Below, in pieces: positions 13,954 through 26,910 of a DNA stretch of 64,000 bases (the stretch's first letter is position 1; each line of letters opens with the position of its first letter). Made by a program: the position numbers and the translations under genes. The DNA lies in NCBI GenBank assembly GCA_034509735.1, contig JACGWO010000004.1:25215395-25279394 (forward strand). Reading direction: 5' to 3'. The DNA comes from Sesamum alatum. Lineage: Eukaryota; Streptophyta; Magnoliopsida; Lamiales; Pedaliaceae. Below the pieces are notes generated by a model. The model searched no databases. It was not told where the DNA came from and saw only the letters and a program-made list of their open reading frames with translations.

Positions 13954-15146
13954 CTATACTATTATATAAAAAAAATTCATTTTTTACTCACAAATGACGA
14001 TTAATGATACCGTCACACCACTTTTTTATACTGTAAAAAATAACCCTTAACTGATATAATAACTATTTTATTCAACTCTCTGTATTTTATATCAATTGAT
14101 AAATTAGTATGTTCTTTTTTATTAATATAATGTATTAATTTATAAATTTTACTCTTATTTATAATATATTTTAAAACATAAAAAATTATTTATTACGTAC
14201 ACGAACGACTTGCCACGATAATAAGTGTTTCCTAAAATATGTTGCGCGGGTCTCAACGGTCTTTCCTGATTTTGCACCAAAAAACAGTTGTCTTTGTCGT
14301 TGCGCAATTACATGATTGTCCTTGGATTGTACGTTTGGCATACGATTTGGGGAATTATTACATGTACGTATAGTTGTGTACACGTGGAAAGGAGGTGTTT
14401 GTTTGGCGAGAATGTGGTAGAAAAAAGGCCAAACACAGCGCAAGCCACGTGATGTATGGAAATCATGCCATCACCCTTCCTACCACTCGTTTTCTCCACG
14501 AGGACTCTACGAACCTCGATCTCGACTCCTTGCGCATGTGACTATCTATGTAACATGTACATGTACGCGTATAAATAAATTAATATCGGGCATATTGTTC
14601 CTGTGTGTATATAATAAATATTTTTTTATTATTTAAAATATATTATAAATAATAATATAATATATGAACTAATAAATCACATTTAAAAAAAAAGAAAGTA
14701 ATAGAAGAAAATCAATTTAAGGTATTATTGACGCATAAAAAAAATGGAGTAGTTGTGTTAAAATGACATGGAGTCACTTTTGTAGAAAAAAATTATATTT
14801 AATTTTTAAAATGATCTAAGTAGGGGTATAGTTGTCATATTTTAAAATTGGTATAACGTTTCATTAACCGTCATTTGTGAGTGTAGATGGCCTTTTCTTT
14901 TTATAACTAGTCGACGTGTGTGTATATCATAAATAATATTTCATGATTTTAAAATATGTTACAAATATATATATATTATAAATCAACACATCACATTTCA
15001 AAAAAAGAAAGAAAATGAAGGAAGGAATAAATAAAAAAAGAAAAGAAATCAACTTAGGAGTGCTATTAGCATATCAAAACATTGGTGTTCCGATATAAGT
15101 AATTGTTCTTTGTGTATATATAGGGTTTTCTTTTTATTAGTATAGA
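13954..15146. mobile_element. Non-autonomous TIR element(s), tandem or nested
   Basis: The left end starts CTATACTATTATA and runs into ACTCACAAATGACG (near 13990). Inverted matches occur at two right ends: one near 14870-14910, with CGTCATTTGTGAGT, and one near 15120-15146, with TTATTAGTATAG. The blocks 14601-14730 and 14921-15070 are diverged direct copies of each other. This suggests one element inserted in, or duplicated next to, a relative. No coding capacity. The superfamily is uncertain. Confidence 0.55.
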
Positions 15147-18100
15147 TATGTATATAGACTACACACATATTATAATGTACGAACACTTTGAAAAATCACT
15201 CCATACAGTGTCGAACACGTATCAGACACCGACACGTCCCCCTTTACCTTATTTGCGTGTCCAAAAAATAGAAAGACATGGTGTCCAATACGTTAAACAG
15301 TGTGCCCAGCATGTCGGACTGTGTTCTAGCTATCCTAAACTCTTGAGATTTTTCGTGTTGCAGCGTTTGTGCCGTATTGTGTTTGTACAACATAGCATAT
15401 ATGTATATATTTTATGGGTATACCAATGATATTAAATTATTTATGAGTGTATTAAAGTAATGTTTTATATCTAAAATACACCAGACATATATATATATAC
15501 ATATATATAAGATTTACCCTACACTAAAACTCTCAACTCCACTATAAATACCTAAAATATTATTTTTTAACATCAAATTATTATTCATTAATTTGACAAT
15601 ATACCACCAACTATTAAATTCTCTCTCTAGATACAATATTTGGAAAGCATCAGGTGTGTCGATGGTAATTTTAATTTCTCGTCATTTCCCTACTTAGAAT
15701 ACAAGCACATCAATTTTTATTTTTTTTTTACGTACATATTCAAATTTGAACACAAGCTTTTCTGTAGAAAATTTTAAGTACAAATCGTTACGTTGTCCCA
15801 AAAAAATGTATATATTTTTTTATATTTGCTTTTAGTTTGGTGAATGAAGGAAGGAATGATTTTGGTCCGGGATGTAACACAGTAATGTGAACATTCCAAC
15901 TTATATATTTTTAATTATTTTTTAACATAGAATTTCTACACAAACTTTTGAAGTATTGATGTTCGCTTGTGATGTGAGTGCCCGCACATGGGACTTGGAA
16001 AATGACTAAGATACCCTCAGGCATTATTGAAAACAATCAAATATTGTCCCTAAAATTCAGATAGTTTCTATTCGTGTCGATTCAACTCGGTCTGTTGGAA
16101 TCATCAATCCCAACAACCGTCAGATCATACACGGATTAAAGGATCTCATTTGATCGTATTGCACATTAGTCGTTATTGTAAAACATAATTTTCGAATGTT
16201 AGGTATATTTTTTACTGCATTTATTATTATTTCAATTATTTTTGTACCGAACTTGTTAGTTTAAAAATCGATCTCTATGAATATACAATATCGAGGACTA
16301 TAATTAGGGTTCGTCCCGTTCTATATATTGATCGAACTATGTGAGCATACGTAACAATAAACATTAATTTAATTACTATTAGTATTTTAAGAATAATAAT
16401 AATAAACATTAATTTATACTATAGTTTTGTAGGCAAAGAACAAAAATATCAACCGTAGTATATCCAATGAATACATGCAATTTATCTTAATTTTCCTAAG
16501 GGACAATGACAATAATGCAAAAATGAATCCACAAACACTTTTTACATCCTTAGTTTTTTTTTTTTGTTTTTTTTTTCTTCCTTTTGTCCACTTCATGTGC
16601 AAAGTACTAATATATGCAAATTACACAATTACTAAACTTTCCTTACATTGTGTTTGGAATGACGAATTTGAATTTAAAATTTTAAATTCATAACAATATA
16701 TAAATTAATTTTTTTTGCACAAATTCATGCCATGAAAGAATTTCAAATTCTTGAATTAATTCTCATTTTGAGTTATATCTTGTGACATTGTAATGAACTT
16801 CAAATTCATATAATTAATATGGAGCCTTTTGAAATTCTTACTTCAAATCGTCCCTTAAAATCAAAATTCTTTCATCGAAATGCAACCTTAAGTCTTATTT
16901 ATTTTTTTCAATATATAGGTTGAAATTGATTTTAAATATTTAATGAGTGGATTAATGGACCCTCTTGTTAAATAAGGGCTCAACTCCCATCACCCACCAA
17001 TTGCATTTGGTACTACTTAGTTTATTATCCTTTTAATTATAATTATGGTACAAGTAGTAGTTGTTTTTTATTTCTTATTTTTTTGTGGTGATTGTCATTA
17101 TTTCTTGTCAATTTATGGCACATGGTTTTGTTATGTATATACAACATTATGAGGTGTGGTTCCTTTTAATTTCCTCACTCCCTTTTCATGAGTTTTTCTT
17201 GTATAAATTCATTGTAAAAATATTAGTGTAAATTATATTATGATAAGTGTTATATAAGTTTTATTGTTAATATGATATAATCTAATGATATATATACATG
17301 TAAACATAATTACTTAATGAAGAAAAAACACATTCTAATAAATACAATTACTAATTCTTTTGTTTGATAATTTGATAATTGCATAAAAGAAGAAATTAAA
17401 CAAATTACAGAGGCTCGGTTGCTTCTCCCGTTTGTCGATGAAAAAAAGAAAAATTTTATCGATATATTTTAGAAAAGTTGTTACAAAAAGTGGAAAGTAG
17501 GGGTAACACTCCACAAACTCATTAGGAAAGACTATATTTGCGCCATATGTGCTAGTCAAATTCTTGTAGATGACTTATTGCCGCAAAAAAAATCAAGGTC
17601 TAATTACATAAGAATCAACACACAAAAACAGGGCGTACGTTTAGCTCCATCAAATGCCGTGGCAATGATTTGAACCCAAAACCTGGGTGTGGAATAAATA
17701 TGAAAAAAAAAAAAAGAGCATACCTATTATATTATCAGGTTGAAACTTGTATTGGGCAACATGTTATCAACTTTTCGTATTTATATCTTGTACTATGGGA
17801 AATAAATGCTGCCCAGTATAAATATTTTACATAAGTAAATATTCCAAATTTAAATTTTACAGATAAGTCATCCTTTCGCTTCAATTATTCAATTTCTGCA
17901 TCCATAAATTACAATATATAGAGATCACAAATAAATTAAAAAGATTGATATTTATCGCAAATAGCCTATACTCCAATAAATGAATAATTTCCTTTTAGTA
18001 ATTGTAATGAAAATAATAATAATAAAAATAAAAGTAAGTTAAGCACATATATATATGTCGGTGTTTGCTGAATTGGATTTTTATTCCTAAATTATATTGT

Positions 18101-18439
18101 ATCTTTTATTTCTATTAATGTATGTACAATATAGTGTATAAAGATTACATTATTTATTTTATTTAAAAACATTCTATGCATATATTGTGTATATATTAAA
18201 TGAAATAACATATGTATTATAATTTGAAATAGAAAATCAAATCAGAGTGTTATCAATGTGGGATAAAGAAAGAAGAAGGACCAATGATCTATTCAATGAG
18301 TAATGAGTTTGAGGTCTCACAACAAGAGGCCGTGAGTTTGAGTTCTACATATGTAGGTATTTACTCTACTTATTAGGAGAAAAAAAACTATTGACTACAA
18401 TTTTATTTTCTACGGACTAAAATTATAATAAACAATTAT
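15147..18439. other. AT-rich intergenic DNA, no gene seen
   Basis: No recognisable coding sequence. Short low-complexity ORFs only, plus (TA)n near 15488-15512 and poly(A)/poly(T) tracts. A GTTTGAGTTC-like motif near 18330 recalls tRNA-derived B boxes but has no supporting structure. Confidence 0.55.
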
Positions 18440-18690
18440 AATTAACCATGGTCAAACAAAAATCGTAGCAAAAACATAGATTATTCGCCATGAAAACTAT
18501 TTTTGCCATGACTCAAATGTTTTTGACATGATTTTTAGTCATGATAAATATTTTAGCAACACTCACAAAAATCATGGTCAATAACTATTGTGTAACCATG
18601 GTGAATGAGTATGACTATAAATTACGCATATTTATTTTTAATCACGGCAATTAGCCATGATTATACGTTAAATTTCTTCAAGTGATTTTT
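18440..18690 (+). mobile_element. Degraded CACTA-like 300-bp family member
   Basis: Shares the ordered motifs AACCATGG, GCCATGA, TAGTCATGATAAAT, AATCATGGTCAATAAC and TAGCCATGAT with the better preserved copy at 26152-26469. The termini are eroded, so the ends are approximate. Confidence 0.55.
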
Positions 18691-18800
18691 AATAATAGTA
18701 TGTTGTTTCTTTGAATTTATTGATTGATTTAAAAATATTAATATATTGCGTACTAAATATTATAATGATAGTATATTGATTAATTTAGAATTACAGACGT

Positions 18801-18804
<4 letters not shown>

Positions 18805-18833
<29 letters not shown>

Positions 18834-19004
18834 TGAGAAAGGGCAGTGATGGAGAAGGAAAGAGACCCCCACACATTGAGACATAGCCAGCAATGGTGGT
18901 CTCCTACCTCACATGGGCTTTTCTTAGCCTCCTTCGTGGGCCCCACTTTCACCCAGTCAGACTCAAGGCTCCTTGTGGGCCCCACCTTCACCACCATTGC
19001 TGGC
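18805..19004. promoter_or_regulatory. Poly(A) tract and hairpin block with two TCP-type sites
   Basis: A 27-nt A run (18805-18831) is followed by a GC-richer block unlike its surroundings. GCCAGCAATGGTGGT at 18886-18900 is perfectly inverted at 18990-19004, an 89-nt loop apart. The loop holds two exact GTGGGCCCCAC motifs (18936-18946 and 18975-18985), each fitting the GTGGGNCCCAC consensus bound by plant TCP transcription factors. No adjacent gene is visible, so a regulatory role is inference. Confidence 0.4.
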
Positions 19005-19005
19005 A

Positions 19006-19974
19006 CTTAATTATTACCCTTTTACTATTCTACCAATAACCCTCTTATTTTTATTTTTTTTTGGGGTTTTTTCCCCTATAATTGTATGTTTATTTCTTTG
19101 AATTGGATATGTAATTTGTGTGTCAATGAACAAGATATATTATTGGGATTGAGATAATATTTCAAGAAAAATAGTTGGTGCCTTCTGAAGTAAGCTATGA
19201 GTTACGAGATCGAATCGATTTAAATATATAAATTCATTTATTGATATATAGTAAATTCATAATTAAGAGGGTATTTTTTGTTGGCAGATTGAATTTATAA
19301 GTTTTTTAAAATATTTTATAATTTGTTTGAGTTATAGGTATAAAATATCGAAAAAATTTTGGTAGAATGTTGAGAGAAAGGGCTTATGATATATATATAT
19401 ATATATATATTACGAGCTTATAAGTTCCTTTAGAAAAAGTAAAGAGTTCCCAACTTGTTTTTAAGATTTTTACAAACTCTTCGATTTTGATCATATATTA
19501 ATTACAAAATTGTCATACTAAGATCTTGTAAGCTACATAATCTTATTTATGCGAAACACTTTAAGAATTTATTTTAGAATAAGATCTAACATCTTATAAA
19601 CTCCAAAAATATCTTAATTACAAGATGTATGAAATTTTAAAATATTATGAATTAAGGTTAGACCAAACATCCTCCTATGAATTCTGTTATAAATTGAAAC
19701 GGTAATTACATAATTACAATAATAATGTTTAAATAAATTCATCAACTGTGTGAATACATCGACATCAATATAACAAATAATTATAAATAAATATAATAAA
19801 TTTACGCAATATGAGGCAAATACACACACGTTCAACACACACGTCCAATAAAATTCAAACTCATATCTCAAATTGTTCATAAAATTTTAATTTTAATCAC
19901 TGGGCTAAGATGCGATGAGTGTGAACAAAACATTAAAATCTAGTAGTAGTACTTTGCAATTTTGTTGCACACAA
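19006..19974. other. AT-rich intergenic DNA, no gene seen
   Basis: No recognisable coding sequence. A (TA)n microsatellite lies at about 19389-19411. Confidence 0.55.
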
Positions 19975-19988
19975 CTCATATGGATGTG

Positions 19989-20203
19989 GGAGGCTAACAA
20001 AGCAGCGAATCTTTTGGCCCATACCGCCGCTGTTAATGGTTTTCCACTACAGATCTTTTTGGAAATGCCCGCTTGCTTTGAAGAAATTCTAACTTCTGAT
20101 ATCACTAGTTTTTGTACTCGAACAAAGACCTTCCCTTTTGTAATGGCATTTGATCTGTGGCAATAAAATGGTGAATTTTATACTGTTAAAAAAAAAAAAA
20201 AAC
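19989..20203 (+). mobile_element. 5'-truncated LINE (L1-type) 3' end with RNase H-like remnant
   Basis: The insert is flanked by a perfect 14-bp target duplication (CTCATATGGATGTG at 19975-19988 and 20204-20217). It ends in an A tail of about 15 nt, with AATAAA at 20162-20167. Its open frame (to the stop at 20164-20166) contains EANKAANLLAHTAAV and then a Pro/Leu-rich end, resembling the C-terminus of the RNase H-like (RVT_3) domain of plant L1 retrotransposons. A short, 5'-truncated body, target duplication and poly(A) together are the signature of LINE retroposition. The upstream ORF start at 19915 belongs to host flank, not to the element. Non-functional fragment. Confidence 0.82.
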
Positions 20204-20217
20204 CTCATATGGATGTG

Positions 20218-22289
20218 CCTTTTTCATCTTTGTGCATTTCTCTTAGCCTAAAAGTCTTCACCTTTGTTTTCTTTTGGAACATGCATATGCATGCATGTGT
20301 GAATGTACCTTCCTTCTCCATCAAGATAAATCTCAATGGCGTTTGGTGTCACCACCTCTTGTTGGAATAGGTACATATTCAGATGGATTTTCTTTTTCTT
20401 TTTTGGTAAGTGTACTCTAATGGATTTAATTTTGAAATATTAAATTATATACCATAATGTCAAATTCATAACTTACTCAAATATCTTGCAGAATAGTGTT
20501 CTAAATACTTGTTTGACGTGGGGACTTGATGCGATCGGTACTTCATTATGTGAAGTATTATTTTTTTTTTTTTATTTTATATGAATTTCATGATTTTATC
20601 TTAAAAAGACGTCTCTAGGGAGTGATATGAAGTCATGGGGTTTATAAGGCACTTGGCTCATCATTTGCAATCGATATGGGATACATGGGTACATTCTCAG
20701 TCCCTCAGACGGTGGCCCGTTGCGCGAGGTATTGTTCGTATGAGTTTTATGATTTTATCCTGAAAGCTACCTTACTAGGAAGAGGATTCTTGAGACTCAT
20801 AAGCCACTTAAATTCCTCATTTGTATGGACTCAGGTCTGCATCATCAACCCCCCAAACCAGGGATTGAGACCGGCACATGACTTCTTTCCCACACGTGTG
20901 TCAAATGATATAGCACCCTGTTTAATTTTTGAAAGGGAGGCAATTTACTAATTTACGCGTCTTACTTGGGTAGAAGGCCACTAATAACGATCTTTTACAT
21001 GTGTAATATCTATTTTGCTCTCATTTACTAATATATAAAAGCATAAATACTGAATTGTCTTTCCGATTATTGTCAAACAATAGGGAGATGTCGAGCTTTT
21101 TATTTAAAAGCTCGGGAGACGGATTGTCCTTTTTTGGGGATTTACATTAACACCCACTGATCTATGTTTATTTACACAAATCAGTCACACCCTTTGAAAA
21201 TTACACATACATCCACCAGAAAACATCGACATCATTTACACAAATCATCCATACTTTTTAGAAAATTATACATACACTTCCCCAGAAACTTCAAAATCAT
21301 TACATAAACTACCTCTACTTTTTTGCTGTCACGAGTGGTTTATATACTTATGCAAAAAGTAGTGATAACTTATATAAATAAACTATAAATCAAGAGCGTA
21401 AAATGTAATCATCCATTTATTTTTTGTGCACTTATATTTTCACATGGGATTTTTACTCTATTTTCTGAAGCTCCAACTAAAATTTCCTCCAGAACTATGT
21501 AAGAATAATCCGGACATGGATTGAATCAATCAATCAACTAATAAGTTACATGGCTCAACCACACAAGAATCAATCATTAACTTCCAAATTAAACAAAATA
21601 CAAAATCAACGGCTACTCTTTGGTCGGTGCAGCATTGTTGGATTTGACATAAACTACCTGATTAGTTCCCCCCTCATCCCTTTTTCACCAATCCAAACAA
21701 TTCAATGAACAAATTGATAATCACCGCAGGAATTTCAACAGTACGTAGTGGCATCAAAGCTGAACCTACACTCAGTTAGGATGTGGTCCATTGCTCCATG
21801 AATGATGTGGTCCATATATTGTAATTGAGTCTTCTGTACAATTCTTTTCAGTACGTACCTTATCTCAACAGCACACAAGCACGCTTTCTTCACATTCAGC
21901 AAATAATTTATTCAGCGTTCTTTTCTTCCTAGAAATTGCCCCTATTTTGCATCGCGCTTTTAATTTGATATGGTCCTTTGTCAAATCGAATGTCAGTCGT
22001 TGTACGTTTAAATTTATAATTAGCAGTCCACGCACAAATGATGAGTGAATAAATAAAAAAATATTACTTTGATTAGTTTTAATATATGATCTATTTTAGA
22101 ATTGTTCAAAGCAAAAATATAACTTATTTGATATCATTTAACGTCATCATAGTTGTGCTTATTTTTTAATAGATCATTAACCACATATTTGTTAATTGTG
22201 TGATCTAAAATGATATTATATAAAATAATTAAGTAAATATTTTATAAAATTAATTTATAAAAATACTTAATGGATAAGCATCATCCATC
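20218..22289. other. Intergenic DNA, no gene seen
   Basis: No coding sequence recognised. The segment 20480-20950 is slightly richer in GC and has a 91-codon ORF with no recognisable motif. Segments 21150-21330 show repeated ACACAAATCA / AAATTACACATACA wording, probably a decayed MITE. Confidence 0.5.
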
Positions 22290-22844
22290 TATACTATTAT
22301 AAAAGAAAATGTTGTTTTTCTTTAATAAATGGTGGTTATCTCATATTTCCATCACTTTTTTTTTTTTTTCAAAATTTTGCCTTCCAAAATAAAATTGATT
22401 TTAAGTTGAATAAGTATATTTATTAGGATTTTTATGGATAAACAATGAAGGAGTTTTGATTTTATTTTTTAACAGATTTACTTAAAATAAGAAAAGTACA
22501 ACTACAATGTACTTGGTTTTCTTTTTCTTATTTTTTTTTCCCTTTTTCCTATTGTTATTTTATTAATGTGTTACATGTGTGTGTGCAGTTTTTATTTAGT
22601 TATAAATCTACATATAATTATGTAGTATGTAGTGGGGGCAAAATTAAATTAACATTATTTTGATATGAGAACTATATTATTTTGGGGTTATTTTCATTTT
22701 TATCCTTGACAATCCTAATAAGTACACCTTTTGAACTTAAAATTTAGTTTTGTTTTGGACGGAAAAATTTGAAAGAAGTGTTAAAAGTATGAGATAACCG
22801 TCACTTATTAGAAGAAAATAACTCTTCCTTTTATAATAGTATAT
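22290..22844. mobile_element. Foldback TIR element, about 555 bp
   Basis: The ends are TATACTATTATAAAAG and its inverse CTTTTATAATAGTATA. The inverted match continues inward through GGTTATCTCATA and, more diverged, through TTTTAAGTT and TTATTAGGATT, giving arms of roughly 180 bp. There is no ORF. The end sequence is shared with the element at 13954, so both may belong to one family. A TA target duplication is possible but is masked by the AT-rich flanks. Confidence 0.65.
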
Positions 22845-25524
22845 ATATATATCATTAAAAGACCCTTGAGATTATTAATATTTATTTTAACATATTAAAC
22901 ACATGATTATACAATAATTCTGATTTGGAAAAAAATCAATACATACGTTTTGCTTAAAATAAAATGTGTTTTCAGAAATTAGATATCACCAACCATAGTG
23001 CATGGATCTCATACTGAAGCTCCTAATTGGTTTCAAAATGAGACTTCATGTTGCACAAATTGGATAAAATAAATATAAATTTAGATTAATAAATTCACTT
23101 ACTATTTGATAGAAATCTTAACAGTTAAAAAAGCAAGTCTGACATATGGAGAAAAATTCAAATATATATGAAATATATATCAGTAGTAACATTAAAAACC
23201 AAGTTTCAACCTATATTAAAAGTCACTTACTATTACGTAAAATGTGTTCTTAATAGAAAGTTTAAATGATTTTTATGATTGAGTAATTGTACATATAGTC
23301 CATAAAATGCATTAAGAGATGGTGTTTGATACTACATAGAGCTACATAGAGAATACTATGCAGTTTTTTGTTAACACAAGAGGAAGTTTATGAGAAAAAA
23401 AAAAAAGAAAGAAGAATCACAACTACATTTTGATTATTGCTGACTTGATAAGTTTAGTTTTTGTGCTTGCGTCTTCGATCTTTACATAAAGAAATGGAAA
23501 TCAATGACCTATACTATATAGATGATATATAGCAAAAAAGAAAAAAAGAAAATAAAAAATATATTAATTACATGTTTCTTATTAAGAGCAAATTCTTGAG
23601 AAACATATTAACATATTAGTTTTTGAGAGAGGTTGTAGACTTTTAATTGGGTTTGTAGAGAAAAAAAAAAAGAAAAGAAAAGAAAAGGTTGGTGTAAGAA
23701 CATGGGTGGTTATGGCAAGAGGACATATTTGGTAATTTATAAAATTAGTATGAGAAATACGAATAAGATGGTGAATTGTCTTTTTTGTCCTCCACAAATA
23801 ATTAGTTCATCTTATAGAAAGAAAGTAGCAGATGTATTTTTTAAAAAAAAGGGCAATTATTGTAAAAACATATAAATAACTTCCACATTATACACAAAAG
23901 CATGTTTCATTTTATAATTAGTATAGATGACAATTTCGTTTACAATCGCAAATCAAATTTTAGTATTTATGACATTTTAAATATTAGAAATTAAATCAAA
24001 TTGTTCGACACTCGATTGAAATCGATCGATAAAAGCTCATTTGAATTCAATTTATTAAACTTAACAAACCAACATGAACAAACTTTGCCCTCAAGCTCGA
24101 CCGAGCTCGATCTGATTAATACAAAATAGTAAAATATATTTAAATTATCAAATTACTCAAGCTTGACTCAATTAAAACTCGTTTGAACTCTGATCCGGGT
24201 CGGGGTAATGGTTGACTTGGATTCTAAGTGTTCCTGACTTGTGTAGTCATCCTCCAAATTAACTCCCTGAACTAGATCTGATAATAGGTTGATCTCTAAC
24301 ACGATTAGTCTTGTTGGGGTGGCCCCCAACTAAACCTTCTGAAGCTTAAATGAGAAAGCAAAAATAAAGTAGTTGGGGTCGCAAAACTCAATCTTAGTGT
24401 AATAAATTATACAATGCCTTACAAATGGGGACAACCTCTATTTATATGAGCCATTTAATTTGTACGGCCCCGTACTGGACTAAGTGTCGATTTTCTAGTC
24501 CTCGAATGTCCAATGCATCAATGGTTGTTGTCTAAGTATCCCGGTTGGTTCGGTTGGATCAGGTTGAGCCCGATCGAATAAAAAACACACAGATCCTGTC
24601 CCTATCCAGTAATTTCCATCTTCTTCATAGGTAAAATTCTCTTTTTTTGCTCTTTTATTAAATAACCCCCATCAAATTCGATTATAGTAATATTCGAATG
24701 CAATTTTCAAGCTCGATATTAATTTAAATTTGAACATTAATGATGTGTTTTACAACCCTAGTTAAAATTATATGATCAAGCAGAGTGTGTAGTTTATTCC
24801 GACGTTGCACTTAAATACAAGGACGGATTTAACCCTCCTAGTCCTCCTAAGAAATTAGTTTTTTTTTGTGTTATATATATTTATATTATTTATTAACGGA
24901 AAACCCCTATAATAATTATTGTAGTTGACAAAATGTGAATTGCCTAAAATACTATTAACTATATTTTTTTCTTCCACAAATAATCAAATTTCTGGATTAA
25001 TTAATTTTTTAAATAATATTTTATTCATACACATTTAAAGATATTTTATTTTATTATATAAAATTCATCAATTAGTTATTTACTTTTATTTTTTTATTCA
25101 ATTAAATAATATAATAAAATTTTAAATTACACACACGTATATAATATTCTTCATACAATATTCATGTATGGATGACACCTTCAAAGTCACACTCAAATTG
25201 CTAGTGCAAAATAAAATTAATAATAAAGTAAAATTATGTTTTTTGATTTAAATTTAATCAAAACTAGTATGGATCATATTATTTTCTTATTTTCTCATTA
25301 GTTGAATATGTATATATGATTTTGAATTTTCGCAAAAGATTATTTAGCAAAATTATTCTCTCGACTATTTTGGTATTTAATTACCCACATTTTACAAATG
25401 TTCTAGTATAAATAATTTATAGATGGCAGTGTATTGAAGTTAGATAAATTTTATTTTAATAAGAAAAATGTGAGCGTCAATTTATATAAGTTGTTAGGAT
25501 ATTCTTGGAATCGCATAATATTTT
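22845..25524. other. Intergenic DNA, no gene seen
   Basis: AT-rich with no recognisable coding sequence. Another copy of the AGTATAG-type terminus (ATAATTAGTATAGATG, about 23915-23930) suggests a further decayed element ending there. Confidence 0.5.
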
Positions 25525-26060
25525 GGGATAATTACACTCTCTCTTCTGAGGTTGGTGTAATTATTTTTGGATACTATGTGATTTAAAAAATTACATTTAG
25601 TACCCTTGAGGTTTGCTTCTGTCTAACCAATAGGTTCTTCCATTAGTCAAAATTTATCGAATTTATTGATATTAACAAAAAAACTGAATAAAAATCAATA
25701 TTTATCCTCTATTGATTACTTATTGCAGGCCAAACAATTCTGTTATGACTAAACTACCCTTATAACAGTAAAGATATACCTCCTCGTATGCATTAATGTG
25801 TGAATATATATAAGGGTAGTTTGGTCATAAAAAGATTTGTTTGACTTACTATAAGTCAGTAATAAGTCAATCGATAGTAAATATCGTTTTTCATTTAGTT
25901 TTTTTTAGCTAATATCAATAAATTTAGTGAATTTTGACTAACGAATGGACCTATATATGTTAGATAAAAGCAAATCTCAGTGATACTAGATGTAATTTTT
26001 TAAATCACAACAGATATGCGTGTAATTACACCAAACCTCAAGAGGGGTTGTAATTATCCC
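25525..26060. mobile_element. Mutator-like foldback element with 9-bp target duplication
   Basis: The left end GGGATAATTACA is the inverse of the right end TGTAATTATCCC, with arms of about 240 bp at high identity (for example GATTTAAAAAATTACAT and AAACTACCCTTATA in both arms). The flanks are TAATATTTT (25516-25524) and TAATACTTT (26061-26069): a 9-bp duplication with one T/C change, the length expected for Mutator transposition. No ORF. Nearly the whole element could fold into one hairpin. Confidence 0.78.
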
Positions 26061-26151
26061 TAATACTTTTGATATTGCGTTTAAGTTTTAGTATTATTTT
26101 GCCACATATATGTTTTTACAATGTCTTGTAACAATTCCTGACACTTTGGTA

Positions 26152-26469
26152 CACTAGAAAAAAATCATTATTAGCTATATTTTTAATGACTATGGCAAAA
26201 AATCGTGGTAAATAATTATTATTAATTACGGTTAAATAAAAACCATTAGAAAAACTAGCTTTTTCACCATAAAAAAATTATTTGCCACGGTTAAGAGTCG
26301 TGGTAAAAATATTCGCCATGACTTTTAGCCATGATAAATGTTTTAGCCACCCTCGCAAAAACCACGGCCGACAATCGTTGCTTGGCCGTGGTTAATAACT
26401 ATTCGCTACGGCTAATTTAGTATCAACCACGGTAATTAGCCGTGATTAAATGTCATATTTCTTGTAATA
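26152..26469 (+). mobile_element. CACTA-like 300-bp element with GTA target duplication
   Basis: Starts CACTAGAAAAAAATC and ends in the inverse of TATTACAAGAAATATGAC, a CACTACAAG terminus altered at two C positions. The flanking trinucleotide GTA is repeated on both sides (26149-26151 and 26470-26472), as expected for CACTA transposons. The inside carries many small inverted CCACGG/CCGTGG words. It is the reverse-orientation relative of 31257-31558. No coding capacity. Confidence 0.72.
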
Positions 26470-26559
26470 GTAACACCACAAATTAGTAATATCAATATGT
26501 CCATATTGAACGTTGAAACTTTTAATTCGCAAGGTAAAGAAAAGTCCTAAATTGAAAAT

Positions 26560-26910
26560 GGCTATGATTTAAAAATTATAATAAATGAATATTATTTATC
26601 GCAATCATACAAAATTAATGCGATAGCTTAGCATTGATCACGACAATTAATCAATATTTTTTATGACTTTAGATATTTGACATAATTTTTAGCTATAATT
26701 AATGCTTTGACATTTCCTACAAAAATAACGAATATTTATTAACTGTTGGGCAACTTGATTAACTTGTATTCGCTATAATTAAGAAAAAATATGATTTTCT
26801 GTCATAGTTAACTGTTGGGCAACTTGATTAACTTGTATTCGCTACAATTTTTCACTTTTGTGTACCATGGTAATTAACTATGACAGAAAATCATATTTTT
26901 TCTTAATTAG
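26560..26910. repeat. Degraded relative with perfect inverted and direct repeats
   Basis: A 35-nt arm (26777-26811) is perfectly inverted at 26874-26908. A 42-nt unit beginning TTAACTGTTGGGCAACTTGA at 26739-26780 recurs at 26808-26849 with one change. The CGCTATAATT and TTTTTAGC wording links it to the CACTA-like family. The arrangement suggests local duplication and inversion of element pieces. Confidence 0.7.

Noticed and set aside
18805..19010. Poly(A) next to a GC-richer block as a processed pseudogene
   Set aside because: The A run precedes the block on the plus strand and would be a T run after it on the minus strand; neither fits a retroposed transcript, and no flanking duplication was found.
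26739..26908. Repeat-spacer pattern that might suggest a CRISPR array
   Set aside because: Only two repeat units, in a plant nuclear context; explained by transposon rearrangement.
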